Assembly (NCBI GenBank): GCA_031271125.1
Contig: JAISWH010000078.1
Coordinates: forward strand, 1 to 37,776
Reading direction: 5' to 3'
From: Dysgonamonadaceae bacterium
GTDB lineage: Bacteria; Bacteroidota; Bacteroidia; Bacteroidales; Azobacteroidaceae
Length of the DNA stretch: 37,776 nucleotides
The position numbers and the translations under genes were made by a program. Every line of letters starts with the position of its first letter. Positions within the stretch are counted from its first letter, which is position 1. Under the pieces are notes generated by a model, which was given only the letters and a program-made list of their open reading frames with translations, searched no databases and was not told where the DNA came from. This document shows positions 1 to 8,327 of this stretch, piece by piece.

Positions 1-447
1 GAAAAAGCATTTGAAAAAGACCCTGCTTCATATTATAAAAAATCGTTCAGCAACGAGTCCATGCTTGGCGCAATATTTTCGTCAAACAATTTGACGGAAA
101 AAAGTTTGTACTGGGAAAAGATGGCTTATCTGCGTTATCAAAACGATCCCCGCACGGGGTATAACTATGCCAATGTGTTGGTTAGAGAAGAGAAAATAAA
201 TGAAGCAATCCAAATATATGAATCTTCCGTAAGCAAATTTCCTGCGTATGCATTGCCTTACGTTCAACTTGTCGATATATATCTGAAAAACAAAGATTAT
301 GATGCGCTCTATCGTTTGCTTCTGAAAATGGAAGGGATATACAAGGAAAATCCTGCGGTTTTTACATCCCGGTTATCACGTGAACAGATTGATTCTTGCT
401 TTGATATTTTGAATCAATTGAAATCAATGATTGGGGACAAGCCTTAA
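1..447 (+). CDS. C-terminal part of a TPR-like protein (5' end outside window)
   Basis: The frame is open from base 1 to the TAA at 445-447, so at least 148 residues are present and the true start lies upstream of the window. The residues form helical pairs of tetratricopeptide type, for example NYANVLVREEKINEAIQIYE followed by a segment with FPAYALPYVQLVDIYLKNKD spacing. There is no signal peptide or membrane segment in the visible part. TPR proteins are scaffolds, and the substrate or partner cannot be read from this fragment. The internal ATG at 61 is in frame but has no reason to be the start, because coding sequence continues through it. It lies outside the GC-rich block that begins near 567. 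Confidence 0.7.
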   Translation, partial: EKAFEKDPASYYKKSFSNESMLGAIFSSNNLTEKSLYWEKMAYLRYQNDPRTGYNYANVLVREEKINEAIQIYESSVSKFPAYALPYVQLVDIYLKNKDYDALYRLLLKMEGIYKENPAVFTSRLSREQIDSCFDILNQLKSMIGDKP

Positions 448-566
448 ATCCGGTGCGCTAATGTACCCTTTTGACAGCTAAATCAAAAAGAACATTAACA
501 AAAAGTAGGCTTTGAAGATAAATACAGGGCTAGGAATATTGTTTGAGGCACTTACAAATACAAAAG

Positions 567-606
567 GCAGATTCAAGTAACCAATGCAACTTTTTTATAA
601 AACCAT
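567..606 (+). repeat. Left copy of a 40-bp inverted repeat, solo IS end
   Basis: These 40 bases are the reverse complement of 8600-8639 with one mismatch (a T in place of G near position 593). The right copy sits directly behind an IS30-family transposase remnant, so the sequence is most simply an insertion-sequence terminal inverted repeat. Here no transposase remains beside it. The outer end, starting GCAGATTCAAG, points left, so the two copies face outward around the 8-kb GC-rich block. I see no target-site duplication next to 567 and 8639. Confidence 0.7.
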
Positions 607-644
607 TCTATAGACGCGTCAAAGTTAACCCATATTGCAATTCA

Positions 645-1949
645 TCAGAATGCTTTTTCTATATCTTCCACCCGGGCATACCTGCCCTGAATCACGCCTT
701 TACTGTCTATCAGGTAGAAGGTCGGTGTGCCCATCACCCCATAGTTGCGAAAATCCTTACCCGCAAAACCTTCGAAGTCGCAATACTTGTCCTTCCAAGG
801 CAGTTTAGTAGAGTAATTCTCAAACATCGTTTTGTCGTGGTCGGCTGAGATGGAAACTACTTCGCAGCCTTTTTTCTTTAGTTCGGAATACTTCTCGGCT
901 AACTTTGTCATCTGCACGGTGCAGTTGCCACAACCCGAATCGTAGAAAGCAAGTATGGTTTTCTTCTTGGGCAATGTACCCTGAACAAGGTCGGGCGCTT
1001 TTGCTCCTTTGCGGATGCGAAGCAGGGTGTAAAGCGATTCTATCTTGCCCGATGGCTCTTTGATACGGTCTTCGTTCAGCAAATAGAAAGCCAACTCTGT
1101 CTCTTGGTCGTGCCAATTCTGTTTCTCGCAGCTCGTTACAAGCTGTTCGGCTAAGGCGGCATACACCTCGTCAGATTTGATTCGGGAGAGCAAATGCCTG
1201 GCATCATCAATCAGTTGTGGCAAATGATTATCTGTATCGTAGGTGTACCACGATAGCCATTGATCCCATACACTGCCCCAATGCCCCGAAGTATAGAGAG
1301 CCTCGATATCCATCCCGTTCATTATAAAGTCTTTCATCTGTTTCTCGTTTTCCGATTGGTCGGTCGACAGGCTTTGCGGCAATCCCCGTGTCAAATCGAC
1401 TATCTGTGCAAAACGTGCAGCATAGAGCGGGTTACTCGCCGTTTCGAATTGTAACAGCTTGTAAGCCCGCTGCTGCTTCTGTAGTTCTGTGTCAAAGAAG
1501 GAAAGCAGTTCTTCATTGCTCTTGTAAGCGTCTTTTGCCATACGCATGGCATCTATCTTACCCAAAATATCTTGCTGACGTTTGTATCTCCCATTCAGAT
1601 AGTTATTCTCGGAAGTGTTTTTGTAAATGATGTTATCTTCCGAGGGCTGGGCTTCGGTGCAGGAGACCGAGAAATTGCCTTCGTTGGAGAAGATGACGGT
1701 CAGCCCACCGCCTTTGGTCAGCAGCCATTGGGTCATGCCCCGATAAGCTTTGTATCGGTCGGGAAGGCTTAGTTTTGCGTTTCCTGCCTCGTCCAATTTG
1801 CCTGTGGCGATGGTGTCTTGTCTGTTGCCCCGAAAGGTTGTCCAATACCACTCCTGCCCGGCAAAGTGAGGGAAGTGAAGGTCTACCGTTTGGCTATAAA
1901 GCTGACTAATGCTGAATATTATCAGCAGTAATAAATTGGTTCGTTTCAT
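645..1949 (-). CDS. Secreted thioredoxin-like (TlpA/AhpC-type) protein with CGNC motif
   Basis: A 434-residue protein from ATG 1949. An in-frame ATG at 1991 adds 14 residues, but the downstream ATG is followed directly by a signal peptide (MKRTNLLLLIIFSISQLYS), so I chose it. Residues about 330-434 form a thioredoxin fold with C-G-N-C at about 340-343 (in FYDSGCGNCTV) and the cis-proline loop GTPTFYLID. The preceding 300 residues resemble the long helical domains (DUF4369/DUF5106 type) in front of thioredoxin domains in Bacteroidales. It should act in the periplasm as a disulfide oxidoreductase. CGNC rather than CPxC is a less common active site, so redox direction is unknown. The stop lies only 39 bp from the IS end at 567-606. 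GC is high, about 60% in a sampled row, like the other genes of the block. Confidence 0.75.
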   Translation of the reverse strand: MKRTNLLLLIIFSISQLYSQTVDLHFPHFAGQEWYWTTFRGNRQDTIATGKLDEAGNAKLSLPDRYKAYRGMTQWLLTKGGGLTVIFSNEGNFSVSCTEAQPSEDNIIYKNTSENNYLNGRYKRQQDILGKIDAMRMAKDAYKSNEELLSFFDTELQKQQRAYKLLQFETASNPLYAARFAQIVDLTRGLPQSLSTDQSENEKQMKDFIMNGMDIEALYTSGHWGSVWDQWLSWYTYDTDNHLPQLIDDARHLLSRIKSDEVYAALAEQLVTSCEKQNWHDQETELAFYLLNEDRIKEPSGKIESLYTLLRIRKGAKAPDLVQGTLPKKKTILAFYDSGCGNCTVQMTKLAEKYSELKKKGCEVVSISADHDKTMFENYSTKLPWKDKYCDFEGFAGKDFRNYGVMGTPTFYLIDSKGVIQGRYARVEDIEKAF

Positions 1950-2088
1950 TGTTTGTACTACTGTTATTTTTTTATACAAAGAGTATTTCATTGCTCGGAA
2001 ATAGTCTTTTTTTTTCGTTTTAGTGATTATTGGACAAAAAGCTCATTTTTTCAATTTTTTTTTCGAGTGCCTTCGGCACTTTTATTAA

Positions 2089-2115
2089 ATCCTCCCGCTT
2101 TTAATGCGGGAGGAT
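2089..2115 (-). terminator. Intrinsic terminator of the large surface gene
   Basis: A perfect 10-bp stem (ATCCTCCCGC with GCGGGAGGAT) and a 7-nt loop, followed on the minus strand by a T-rich stretch (TTTAATAAAA). It lies 30 bp beyond the stop of the surface-protein gene. A second small hairpin with a UUCG-type loop (2066-2080) follows it and is flanked by T-runs on the plus-strand side. Confidence 0.7.
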
Positions 2116-2145
2116 AATAGAAAAATAGTCAAATAAATCGGATTT

Positions 2146-5100
2146 TTAGTTTGCTATACAGCGAACAGCGTTCCCCTGGGTACGGTAGAAATAGCTCATG
2201 GTAGCCATATAATTGGATAAGTGCATGTAGTAGGCGTAGTTGGTGTTGTTAGTATAATACGTCTTTGACCAGTAGCTACCCTGTAAACCTCGGTAATCCA
2301 GCGTCCCATCATTATAGTCGCGAGAGCCGATAGCCGGCAAAAACAGGAGGCCTCCAAAGTTGCAACCGCTTGTGTAGTTGCCTGCATTATCAGTCCATGT
2401 AGCGCCGCTAGGTACGGTTTGAGGATTGAGCGCTGTATTTATTACACCCTCCCATTCCGCACGCGTAGGCACGTGGTAACCCGTTGGACATGGATCGTTA
2501 GTCGTCGACCAATTGTTCGAAGTTTGATAAGGATACTTAGTCGTGTTCGTCCAGTCGGTAATAGCTCCCGGAGTAGATTGGTCAACAGTCATCGATAAAG
2601 TCTCATTTTTTGCCCCAAACTTATACTTGGCCCCGTGAAGATATTGATTTGGTATAAAAGGATCGAGGGTTTCTTCATTTGTCACACCCAAATTATAGCA
2701 CATAAACTTTTTCCATTGATTGGCAGCCACATATGCCCCGCAAGCGCACATGCAGTCCTGCACGTTTATTTTCAGTTCCACGCGTTTCTTCGTACCTACG
2801 GGTAGTTCTTCGTAAAGGGCATACAGGGTAATGGTAAGGGCCGAGGTTTCGCCTTTATCCGCCGCCTTGGCCAGCACGTCTTGGTTGAAGGTAATCGTAT
2901 GCGTTTTACCCACAATATCACTGGTTTCACTTTGTATTAATACACTCGGGTCGTCAGTCACAAATTGCGGGTTGATATAGGTCGGAGCATCCGATGCAAG
3001 AACAAAAGTATAGGTATATTGAGCCTTGCTCGGATCCCAGTCGCGATTTATACCCAAAAAGTCACCCGTACGTTGCGCCTGCGTACCGCAGGTAGCATCG
3101 AAGTTGCCTTGTGCCACATCGAGGCAGTTCTTGCCAATCAGATAGAAGTTTCCACTGGTATCGAGTGTATAGTTGTTCGGATCGACCTTCACATCCAAGG
3201 TCGCCTGTGCCGTCAAATCACCTACAAGCGTACATTCGTTGGTCACCTGAACCAATACGGTGTATGTCCCCGCATTGACGGGAGTATAACTGAAGGTATT
3301 GGTGGCCGATGTCCCTTGATAGCTTCCGTTTACAAACCACTCGTATTTCAGGTCGCTGTTGTTGTTGCTGGCATTGGTAGTTGCCGAAAAAATGGTCGGG
3401 GTGCCTTCGATAAGGCTGATCGTCCCGTTGGGGGTCAGGTTGACCCATGTACCGGTCATACAGCCGTCTTTTACCTGTATGGTCTGTTCGAGGGTAACGT
3501 CTCCACACGGGTGACCTACACTTTTTACAACGATTTCCACATCAGGCTCTGTATTGGCAGGTAAAGTGCTTATTCCTCCATATTGTATTACCGCCAATGT
3601 ACCGTTGTCGATAGGGTTGATCGATACCACGGCATTGGGATTATTGGTATTGTAGCTCCAACTGTATTGGCCGGCAACAGGTGCAGAGTTGATGGAGTAA
3701 ATCACCTGATCGCCTTTGATAACATTCGCAGGTACAAGATTCCAGCTCATATTCAGCGAAGCGCTTTGTATCACATCTATCGAGGTAGATACCACACTCC
3801 AACAGCCGTTGCTATCTTTGTAGCGAACGGTATATTTGCCCGGCTGGGTGGTGCTCAGGGTCTGGTCGGCTCCCGCCACGGTGGAGCCGTCTTTCATCCA
3901 CTCGTAGTTGCCTGTCCCTGCCGCATAGTCGGCAATCAGGGTAGCCGGTGTGCCGCCGCAGATAGCCGCCTGCGATGCCCCGTTGTTGATGGAGGTAATG
4001 CCCGGAGCGGTAGCCGTTACGCTTACCGGAGGCGATACGACCGTGTTGGGACAGCTGCCGCTTTGGTCGCTGGCTGTCACCCAAAGCACCATGCTGGTGG
4101 TGTTGGGAGCTACCACATACATGACCGGCTTGGTACCTCTGCCGATAGACACGCCGTTGTCGAACCACTCGTATTGTGTGCCCGGAGGGAAAGCGTCGGC
4201 ATTGGTGATCTCTAATTTCAGGGTACCCCCTTTACAGATGGTCAGTGTACCCGTCAGCGGCTGCCCGTTGACCGCTGCCTGCGGAAGTGTCAGGGCTGCG
4301 CTCGCACTCGTGTTGTCGGTCAGGGTAAGCGCATTACTCGCGTTAGATACGCAACCGCTTGCATCTGTTGCCACGGCAAACCAGCTGCCTGCTTCAGCTG
4401 CTCCCGAGAGAGTGAGCGGATTGTCATTCCTGTTTGCCCCTGTCAATGGCATACCATCGTGATACCAAAGCACGGGATCGGTAGTGTTGGCCGTCAGGAT
4501 TACATTTTCTCCCGCACAGAGGATACCTCTGTTGGTGGCATCGATGCGTATGGCCGAAGGAGCGGTGGAAGCATCGGCCGTCACAGTGAGCGTAGCAGCT
4601 GTGCCGCAGCCCAAAAGGCCTGTGTAGACCTTATATACACCTGCGCGTTTGATCTCCATCCAGCTGCCGGTATGTACGATCACACCCGCGTATGTCCAGA
4701 TATAGTCAACCCCTGCCACCGCATTAGTAACATGGGCAAAGACACTGCCTCCCGAACAGAGCGTAAGGGCAGTACTGTTCAAGGTGGGATCGGAATGGCT
4801 TGTACAGGTAGCTCCCAATTGGGCGAAGACAAAGTCTTTGAACTCGCCCGTGCAGTTGCTCGTTACCCGTACCACGGCATTGCGCGGGGAGCTGCTGTTG
4901 TTGGGGCTGAAGTTCACGCTGAAAGCCGATGTCAGCGGGTCTACCGTCAGGGTGGCATAGCTGCCGCCCGCCATGATCAGCACCTCGAAGGCCTGCCCGG
5001 CAGAAACGACACAGGCGGGCTTTTCTACAGGGGTGTATTCACAGCCCGAGTGATTGCCGTCGGCCGTTTCCACTGGCGGGTTCAGCACATCGTAATTGCC

Positions 5101-5475
5101 GCAGGGCGATTGCAACTCGATGTCGGCCGTGCCCAAGCGAAGGCTCACCCATTTGTAACCGTTCCAATACTCTACGCAGTTGGTATCGGTATTGTAGATG
5201 CTCAACCCCAGTGCCAGACCGGGGGCAATGGAGGCGGCATCCCCGCGCTGATCTTCTGCCAGAAACTCGGCGGTGGCACTCAGGGCATCCCGTTCCGCGG
5301 TCGTGAGTTGCGGCAGTCGCAGCCCGCCCGTCGAGTTGGATACGATCTCCAGGATCGAGAATTTTTGGGGAGGCGTAGCATCCCCGATAGTAACCTGTCC
5401 TTTGAGCAGTCCGGCAAAGGGAAGCATAAAAAGAAACAAGAGTAAAACTCTGAATGTTGTTTTTGTTGTTTTCAT
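2146..5475 (-). CDS. Large secreted Ig/PKD-like repeat protein with C-terminal FISUMP domain
   Basis: 1109 residues from ATG 5475. The frame is open to 5586, but the signal peptide (MKTTKTTFRVLLLFLFMLPF) begins at 5475. After the signal comes a Bacteroidota surface-protein N-terminus (VTIGDATPPQKFSILEIVS, then NCVEYWNGYKWVSL). Several Ig/PKD-like beta domains follow, with recurring Y-x-W and G-x-Y patterns and a Cys in many of them. The last ~190 residues match the FISUMP (Fibrobacter succinogenes major paralogous) domain: CPTGYHVPTRAEWEGV, RDYNDGTLDYRGLQGSYWS and a terminal RCIAN. The protein is probably cell-surface exposed, and the ligand is unknown. Its entire upstream region sits inside or beside the inverted-repeat segment 5543-6767, so expression may switch. 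I found no TAnnTTTG match just upstream. GC is about 53% in a sampled row. Confidence 0.85.
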   Translation of the reverse strand: MKTTKTTFRVLLLFLFMLPFAGLLKGQVTIGDATPPQKFSILEIVSNSTGGLRLPQLTTAERDALSATAEFLAEDQRGDAASIAPGLALGLSIYNTDTNCVEYWNGYKWVSLRLGTADIELQSPCGNYDVLNPPVETADGNHSGCEYTPVEKPACVVSAGQAFEVLIMAGGSYATLTVDPLTSAFSVNFSPNNSSSPRNAVVRVTSNCTGEFKDFVFAQLGATCTSHSDPTLNSTALTLCSGGSVFAHVTNAVAGVDYIWTYAGVIVHTGSWMEIKRAGVYKVYTGLLGCGTAATLTVTADASTAPSAIRIDATNRGILCAGENVILTANTTDPVLWYHDGMPLTGANRNDNPLTLSGAAEAGSWFAVATDASGCVSNASNALTLTDNTSASAALTLPQAAVNGQPLTGTLTICKGGTLKLEITNADAFPPGTQYEWFDNGVSIGRGTKPVMYVVAPNTTSMVLWVTASDQSGSCPNTVVSPPVSVTATAPGITSINNGASQAAICGGTPATLIADYAAGTGNYEWMKDGSTVAGADQTLSTTQPGKYTVRYKDSNGCWSVVSTSIDVIQSASLNMSWNLVPANVIKGDQVIYSINSAPVAGQYSWSYNTNNPNAVVSINPIDNGTLAVIQYGGISTLPANTEPDVEIVVKSVGHPCGDVTLEQTIQVKDGCMTGTWVNLTPNGTISLIEGTPTIFSATTNASNNNSDLKYEWFVNGSYQGTSATNTFSYTPVNAGTYTVLVQVTNECTLVGDLTAQATLDVKVDPNNYTLDTSGNFYLIGKNCLDVAQGNFDATCGTQAQRTGDFLGINRDWDPSKAQYTYTFVLASDAPTYINPQFVTDDPSVLIQSETSDIVGKTHTITFNQDVLAKAADKGETSALTITLYALYEELPVGTKKRVELKINVQDCMCACGAYVAANQWKKFMCYNLGVTNEETLDPFIPNQYLHGAKYKFGAKNETLSMTVDQSTPGAITDWTNTTKYPYQTSNNWSTTNDPCPTGYHVPTRAEWEGVINTALNPQTVPSGATWTDNAGNYTSGCNFGGLLFLPAIGSRDYNDGTLDYRGLQGSYWSKTYYTNNTNYAYYMHLSNYMATMSYFYRTQGNAVRCIAN

Positions 5476-5542
5476 TTTTGTTTGTCTGAAGTGAATATTT
5501 GGTTTGTAATACTGATATTTCGTATTTACACTGCGTTCATAT

Positions 5543-5564
5543 CTGTCGCTATTACAGCGACGGA
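5543..5564 (+). repeat. Left half-site of a 22-bp inverted repeat (candidate inversion site)
   Basis: This 22-bp sequence recurs as a perfect reverse complement at 6746-6767. Its core is GTCGCT-ATTAC-AGCGAC: two 6-bp arms in dyad around a 5-nt asymmetric centre. Tyrosine recombinase crossover sites have this geometry. It lies 68 bp upstream of the surface-gene ATG. It is not followed by a T-run on either strand, which argues against a terminator. Confidence 0.7.
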
Positions 5565-5635
5565 AGCTGTTTTTCGGATTTTGCAAACGCTTTATTATCA
5601 GGCTCTTACAGACGGTTGAAAAAGGGGGTGACCTC

Positions 5636-5659
5636 TTTTGTTAAACAATTTGTTAAACA
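5636..5659 (+). repeat. Tandem TTTGTTAAACA motif, copy 1
   Basis: Two adjacent 12-bp units, TTTTGTTAAACA and ATTTGTTAAACA, form a 24-bp block that recurs exactly at 5747-5770. Spacing near one helical turn and occurrence between divergent genes suggest a regulator binding site. The adjacent AraC-type protein is the obvious candidate, since AraC-family proteins usually bind direct repeats. That link is inference. Confidence 0.6.
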
Positions 5660-5672
5660 AATTTGAATAAAA

Positions 5673-5689
5673 AAGGACTTTTTGTCCTT
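5673..5689 (-). terminator. Terminator-like hairpin pointing toward the surface gene
   Basis: A 6-bp stem (AAGGAC with GTCCTT) and a 5-nt loop, followed on the minus strand by TTTTTATTC. It would stop minus-strand transcripts that start between it and the regulator, or act as an attenuator in a long leader of the surface gene. The stem is short, so efficiency is uncertain. Confidence 0.4.
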
Positions 5690-5746
5690 GTAAATAGCTA
5701 AATGCTACTTGTTTAGATTGCCTTTTAGCCTGTTTCGATTTTGGCG

Positions 5747-5770
5747 TTTTGTTAAACAATTTGTTAAACA
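5747..5770 (+). repeat. Tandem TTTGTTAAACA motif, copy 2
   Basis: Exact second copy of the 24-bp block at 5636-5659. It ends 18 bp before the ATG of the AraC-type regulator, a position suited to autoregulation of that gene. The 19-nt stretch 5755-5773 is also identical to 26765-26783 in a distant decayed locus. Confidence 0.6.
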
Positions 5771-5788
5771 TTTAGTAAACGGCTATCT

Positions 5789-6667
5789 ATGAGCAGATTA
5801 TTGTATGTGCAGGAACATCTGCCCTGTATCAACTACGAGCACCGCAAGGATGCATATATTCGTGAAGAAAGGATCGAGAAGGCACAGCCTTTGGATATGT
5901 TCTGTCAGGTCAATACGATCGTGATAGTGGTAAAGAATCCGATCCTGCTCTCTTCGGATATAATCCGTCAATACAGGATCGCGGAGGAAGCCATGTTCTT
6001 TCTTCCGGCAGGCAGCAGGCTGAGCCTGAGCCCGGTAGGGGAAGAGGCAAGCGTGTTGCTGTTCCGCTTCTTTGAGCGCATACGCCTCTGTGACAGCTTT
6101 CCCGTAGAGAGGGTCTTCAAGCGGAAGGCTTCTGAACCCGTGCGGAAGATAGAGGATGCAGAAGGCAAGCCCTTTCTGCTGAACTTAAACATGATAGCCA
6201 AGAAATACCTCTCCTTGTTGCTGGATTGTCACAGGGCAGGGCTAAGGTGTTGCATCTATAACAAAAGCAAGGTAGAGGAACTGCTGTTCATCCTGCGGGG
6301 CTTCTACGGCAAGCAGGAGCTCGCCCTGTTCTTTCATCCGCTGATCAATGCCGATGCCCTCTTTACACAGACCGTGATGGCAAACAGCCTCTCGTGCAGG
6401 AGTATATCCGAGCTGGCAGAGAAGACGGGCTATAGTATTTCGGGCTTCGAGAAGAAGTTCAGGAAGGTATTTAACGAGGCTCCTTACCGTTGGATGAACA
6501 GGCAACGCCAAAAGGATATCTACCACAAACTGCATAGCACATCGATGAGTATCAGCCAGATAAGCGACTCACTGGGCTTCAGCTCGCCTGCCGTTTTCAA
6601 CGACTATGTAAAACGCGCCTTCGGCACCACACCACGGCAATTGCAGGCAGGCGGAAATAAAGAATAA
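5789..6667 (+). CDS. AraC-family transcriptional regulator
   Basis: 292 residues. The C-terminal third (about 195-285) is a double helix-turn-helix of AraC/XylS type: SISELAEKTGYSISGFEKKFRKVF, then SISQISDSLGFSSPAVFNDYVKRAFGTTPRQ. The N-terminal part has a cupin-like look (FFLPAGSRLSLSPVG) and may sense a ligand. There is no membrane segment. The gene is divergent from the large surface gene across about 310 bp and lies entirely between the two 22-bp inverted repeats, so an inversion would turn it around. It converges on the recombinase gene. Likely target: the divergent surface gene and itself, through the tandem TTTGTTAAACA blocks. GC is about 60% in a sampled row. Confidence 0.85.
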   Translation: MSRLLYVQEHLPCINYEHRKDAYIREERIEKAQPLDMFCQVNTIVIVVKNPILLSSDIIRQYRIAEEAMFFLPAGSRLSLSPVGEEASVLLFRFFERIRLCDSFPVERVFKRKASEPVRKIEDAEGKPFLLNLNMIAKKYLSLLLDCHRAGLRCCIYNKSKVEELLFILRGFYGKQELALFFHPLINADALFTQTVMANSLSCRSISELAEKTGYSISGFEKKFRKVFNEAPYRWMNRQRQKDIYHKLHSTSMSISQISDSLGFSSPAVFNDYVKRAFGTTPRQLQAGGNKE

Positions 6668-6745
6668 AACTGCGGAAACGAAGAAGGAGTATCTTTCTTT
6701 TTATGGTTAACTTTGCCGCTCACAGGCATTCATTTTTTTGGATCA

Positions 6746-6767
6746 TCCGTCGCTGTAATAGCGACAG
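6746..6767 (-). repeat. Right half-site of the 22-bp inverted repeat (candidate inversion site)
   Basis: Perfect reverse complement of 5543-5564. It lies 79 bp after the stop of the AraC-type gene and about 105 bp from the 3' end of the tyrosine recombinase gene. Flanking bases differ from those of the left copy beyond the 22 bp, so identity is confined to a site-sized element. Confidence 0.7.
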
Positions 6768-6872
6768 CGTGCATTTCTTCCTGAAACAAAGTTACGAATA
6801 TTTGCTTTATTCATCGGTTTTTATTGCAGATTTAACATTTGAGGCGCAAGTACTACTTTCCCTGACAGCAGC

Positions 6873-8177
6873 TTAGAACACGCGGTGGAAGAGCTCCTCC
6901 CTGCAAGGCGGCCGGGAGTGTGGCGACAGTATGGCCGCACAGACGATCTCGTTGGCCCGGTCCAGGCGCGATCGTTCGAAGCCCGCCAGGTAGGTATGTG
7001 TCACCTTCTGGCTGCTGTGTCCCAAGCCTTCACTGATCACCCACAGGGGCAGGTTCTCCCGTTTGGCGATCGTAGCCCAGCTGTGGCGGGCAACGTGCGT
7101 AGAGAGCGGGCTGTTGATGCCGGCCATCTTGGCCAGTTCTTTCAGGAGCAGGTTCTGCCGGCGAAGGGCGGTCTCGTATTGCAGGCGTTCTGCCTGTGCG
7201 CTGCCCGTCGATCTGATGATAGGGAACAGGTAGGGGCTGTGGGCAGTGTCCCGGGCAAAGCTCTCGATGATACTTTTCATCAGGGGATCGATGTGCAGCT
7301 CGATCATTCCGCCCGTCTTCTTGCGGTAGTAACGGATACTGTTGCCACGGACATTTTCTTTTTTGAGGTAGGCCAGATCCACAAAGCACATCCCGCGGGC
7401 ATGGAAGCAGAAGATAAACAGCCGCCAGGCCTTGTAGAGCTTCCTGTCGCAGGGGCTCTCGGGTTGCCTGTCCTGATGCAGATAATGCTTGAAGGACAAC
7501 TGCTGGATGCGTTGCATCTGGGTGGTATCCAGGGCTCGCTTGGGGGTTCTGCTGAAACCGGTGAAGACCGTCTTGAAGGGATTGATGCCTTTCTGCTCGA
7601 CGAGGCCTTCTTCGATGGCTTTGCGGTAGATGGCACGCAGGCTGCGCATATAGAAGGAGATGGTGTTCAGGCTTTTGCCCTGCGCTTTGAGGTGCTGCTC
7701 GAAACGGGTGATCAACTCGGGACTGATATCTTCTACCAGCAGTATCCTTTTTCGGGTAAATGAGAACAGGCATTCCACCGATGAGCGGTAGGCACGGGCG
7801 GTACGCAGCTGCCCCCGGCTCTGCATGTGGCTGATAAGCCGGTTGCTGTAGGCCGAAAGGCTCTTTAGTGAGCACAGGTTGTTGAAGAGAAGCAGGGCGA
7901 TGTCGTTGACCGTGTCCGAGGCAGGCTGGCCGGCTCTTAAACGGGAAAAGTGCTCGCTGAGCACAAGCAGGTAGGCGTTCGTTTCTTCGATGTACTTGCT
8001 GCGCTCTGTGATGCCGTTGTCTTTCGCACAAAAGAGTGCGGTGTCCCATTCCTGCGCATGGAGCTGGTAAGGAGTGGTGATTACTTTGATCTTGCGGCGA
8101 TAAATAATGCGGGCGCAGAGGCTGCCCGCGCCCCCCGGACGGGAAGACGAACGGAGGAAAAATCGGAGTGATGCCAT
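6873..8177 (-). CDS. Tyrosine recombinase (site-specific integrase, Bacteroidota arm-binding type)
   Basis: 434 residues, a normal length for the family. Residues 1-110 resemble the arm DNA-binding domain, about 120-205 the SAM-like core-binding domain, and about 215-410 the catalytic domain. All catalytic residues are visible: R261 (in HARGMCFVDLAYLKKENV), K286/K287 (YYRKKTGG), H361-x-x-R364 (HVARHSWAT), H387 (EGLGHSSQ) and Y396 (KVTHTYLAGF). The HARGMCFVDLAYLKK context is typical of Bacteroidota recombinases that act on local inverted repeats to invert promoters or surface genes, as well as of mobile-element integrases. A matching inverted repeat lies just beyond its 3' end. It is intact with no frameshift and about 60% GC, clearly foreign to the flanks. 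Confidence 0.9.
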   Translation of the reverse strand: MASLRFFLRSSSRPGGAGSLCARIIYRRKIKVITTPYQLHAQEWDTALFCAKDNGITERSKYIEETNAYLLVLSEHFSRLRAGQPASDTVNDIALLLFNNLCSLKSLSAYSNRLISHMQSRGQLRTARAYRSSVECLFSFTRKRILLVEDISPELITRFEQHLKAQGKSLNTISFYMRSLRAIYRKAIEEGLVEQKGINPFKTVFTGFSRTPKRALDTTQMQRIQQLSFKHYLHQDRQPESPCDRKLYKAWRLFIFCFHARGMCFVDLAYLKKENVRGNSIRYYRKKTGGMIELHIDPLMKSIIESFARDTAHSPYLFPIIRSTGSAQAERLQYETALRRQNLLLKELAKMAGINSPLSTHVARHSWATIAKRENLPLWVISEGLGHSSQKVTHTYLAGFERSRLDRANEIVCAAILSPHSRPPCREELFHRVF

Positions 8178-8276
8178 AGGCTCAGACTAATTTGGGTTTA
8201 TGAGTGATAATTCTATTTTTTGATTCCGAAAAACCCCACCCTGTCCCGCTTACTACCGTACTCGAAGTACAATTGC

Positions 8277-8284
8277 TATCTTTG
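8277..8284 (+). promoter_or_regulatory. -7-like element TATCTTTG before the IS110 remnant
   Basis: Matches the Bacteroidota TAnnTTTG -7 consensus and sits 43 bp before the ATG of the IS110-like fragment. No clear TTTG at the -33 spacing. Probably the old transposase promoter. Confidence 0.4.
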
Positions 8285-8327
8285 TAGCTTAAATTAAGTA
8301 ATTGTATAACAATTAAAATGTAAGTTT

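Noticed and set aside
543-848. Plus-strand frame of 101 codons
   Set aside because: It runs across the IS end and into the 3' part of the thioredoxin-like gene and has no plausible domain.
4459-5445. Long plus-strand frame opposite the surface gene (328 codons), also 2965-3564 and 3583-4215
   Set aside because: They lie wholly inside the surface-protein gene, whose minus-strand frame has a signal peptide, repeated domains and a FISUMP C-terminus. The plus-strand translations show no domain pattern.
5543-5564. Dyad as an intrinsic terminator
   Set aside because: No T-run follows on either strand at this site or at 6746-6767, and one site is upstream of a gene. An operator with two distant sites remains an alternative to inversion.
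6885-7763. Plus-strand frame of 292 codons and minus-strand frame 7030-8049
   Set aside because: Both overlap the recombinase gene, whose catalytic residues are all present. The shadows arise from high GC.
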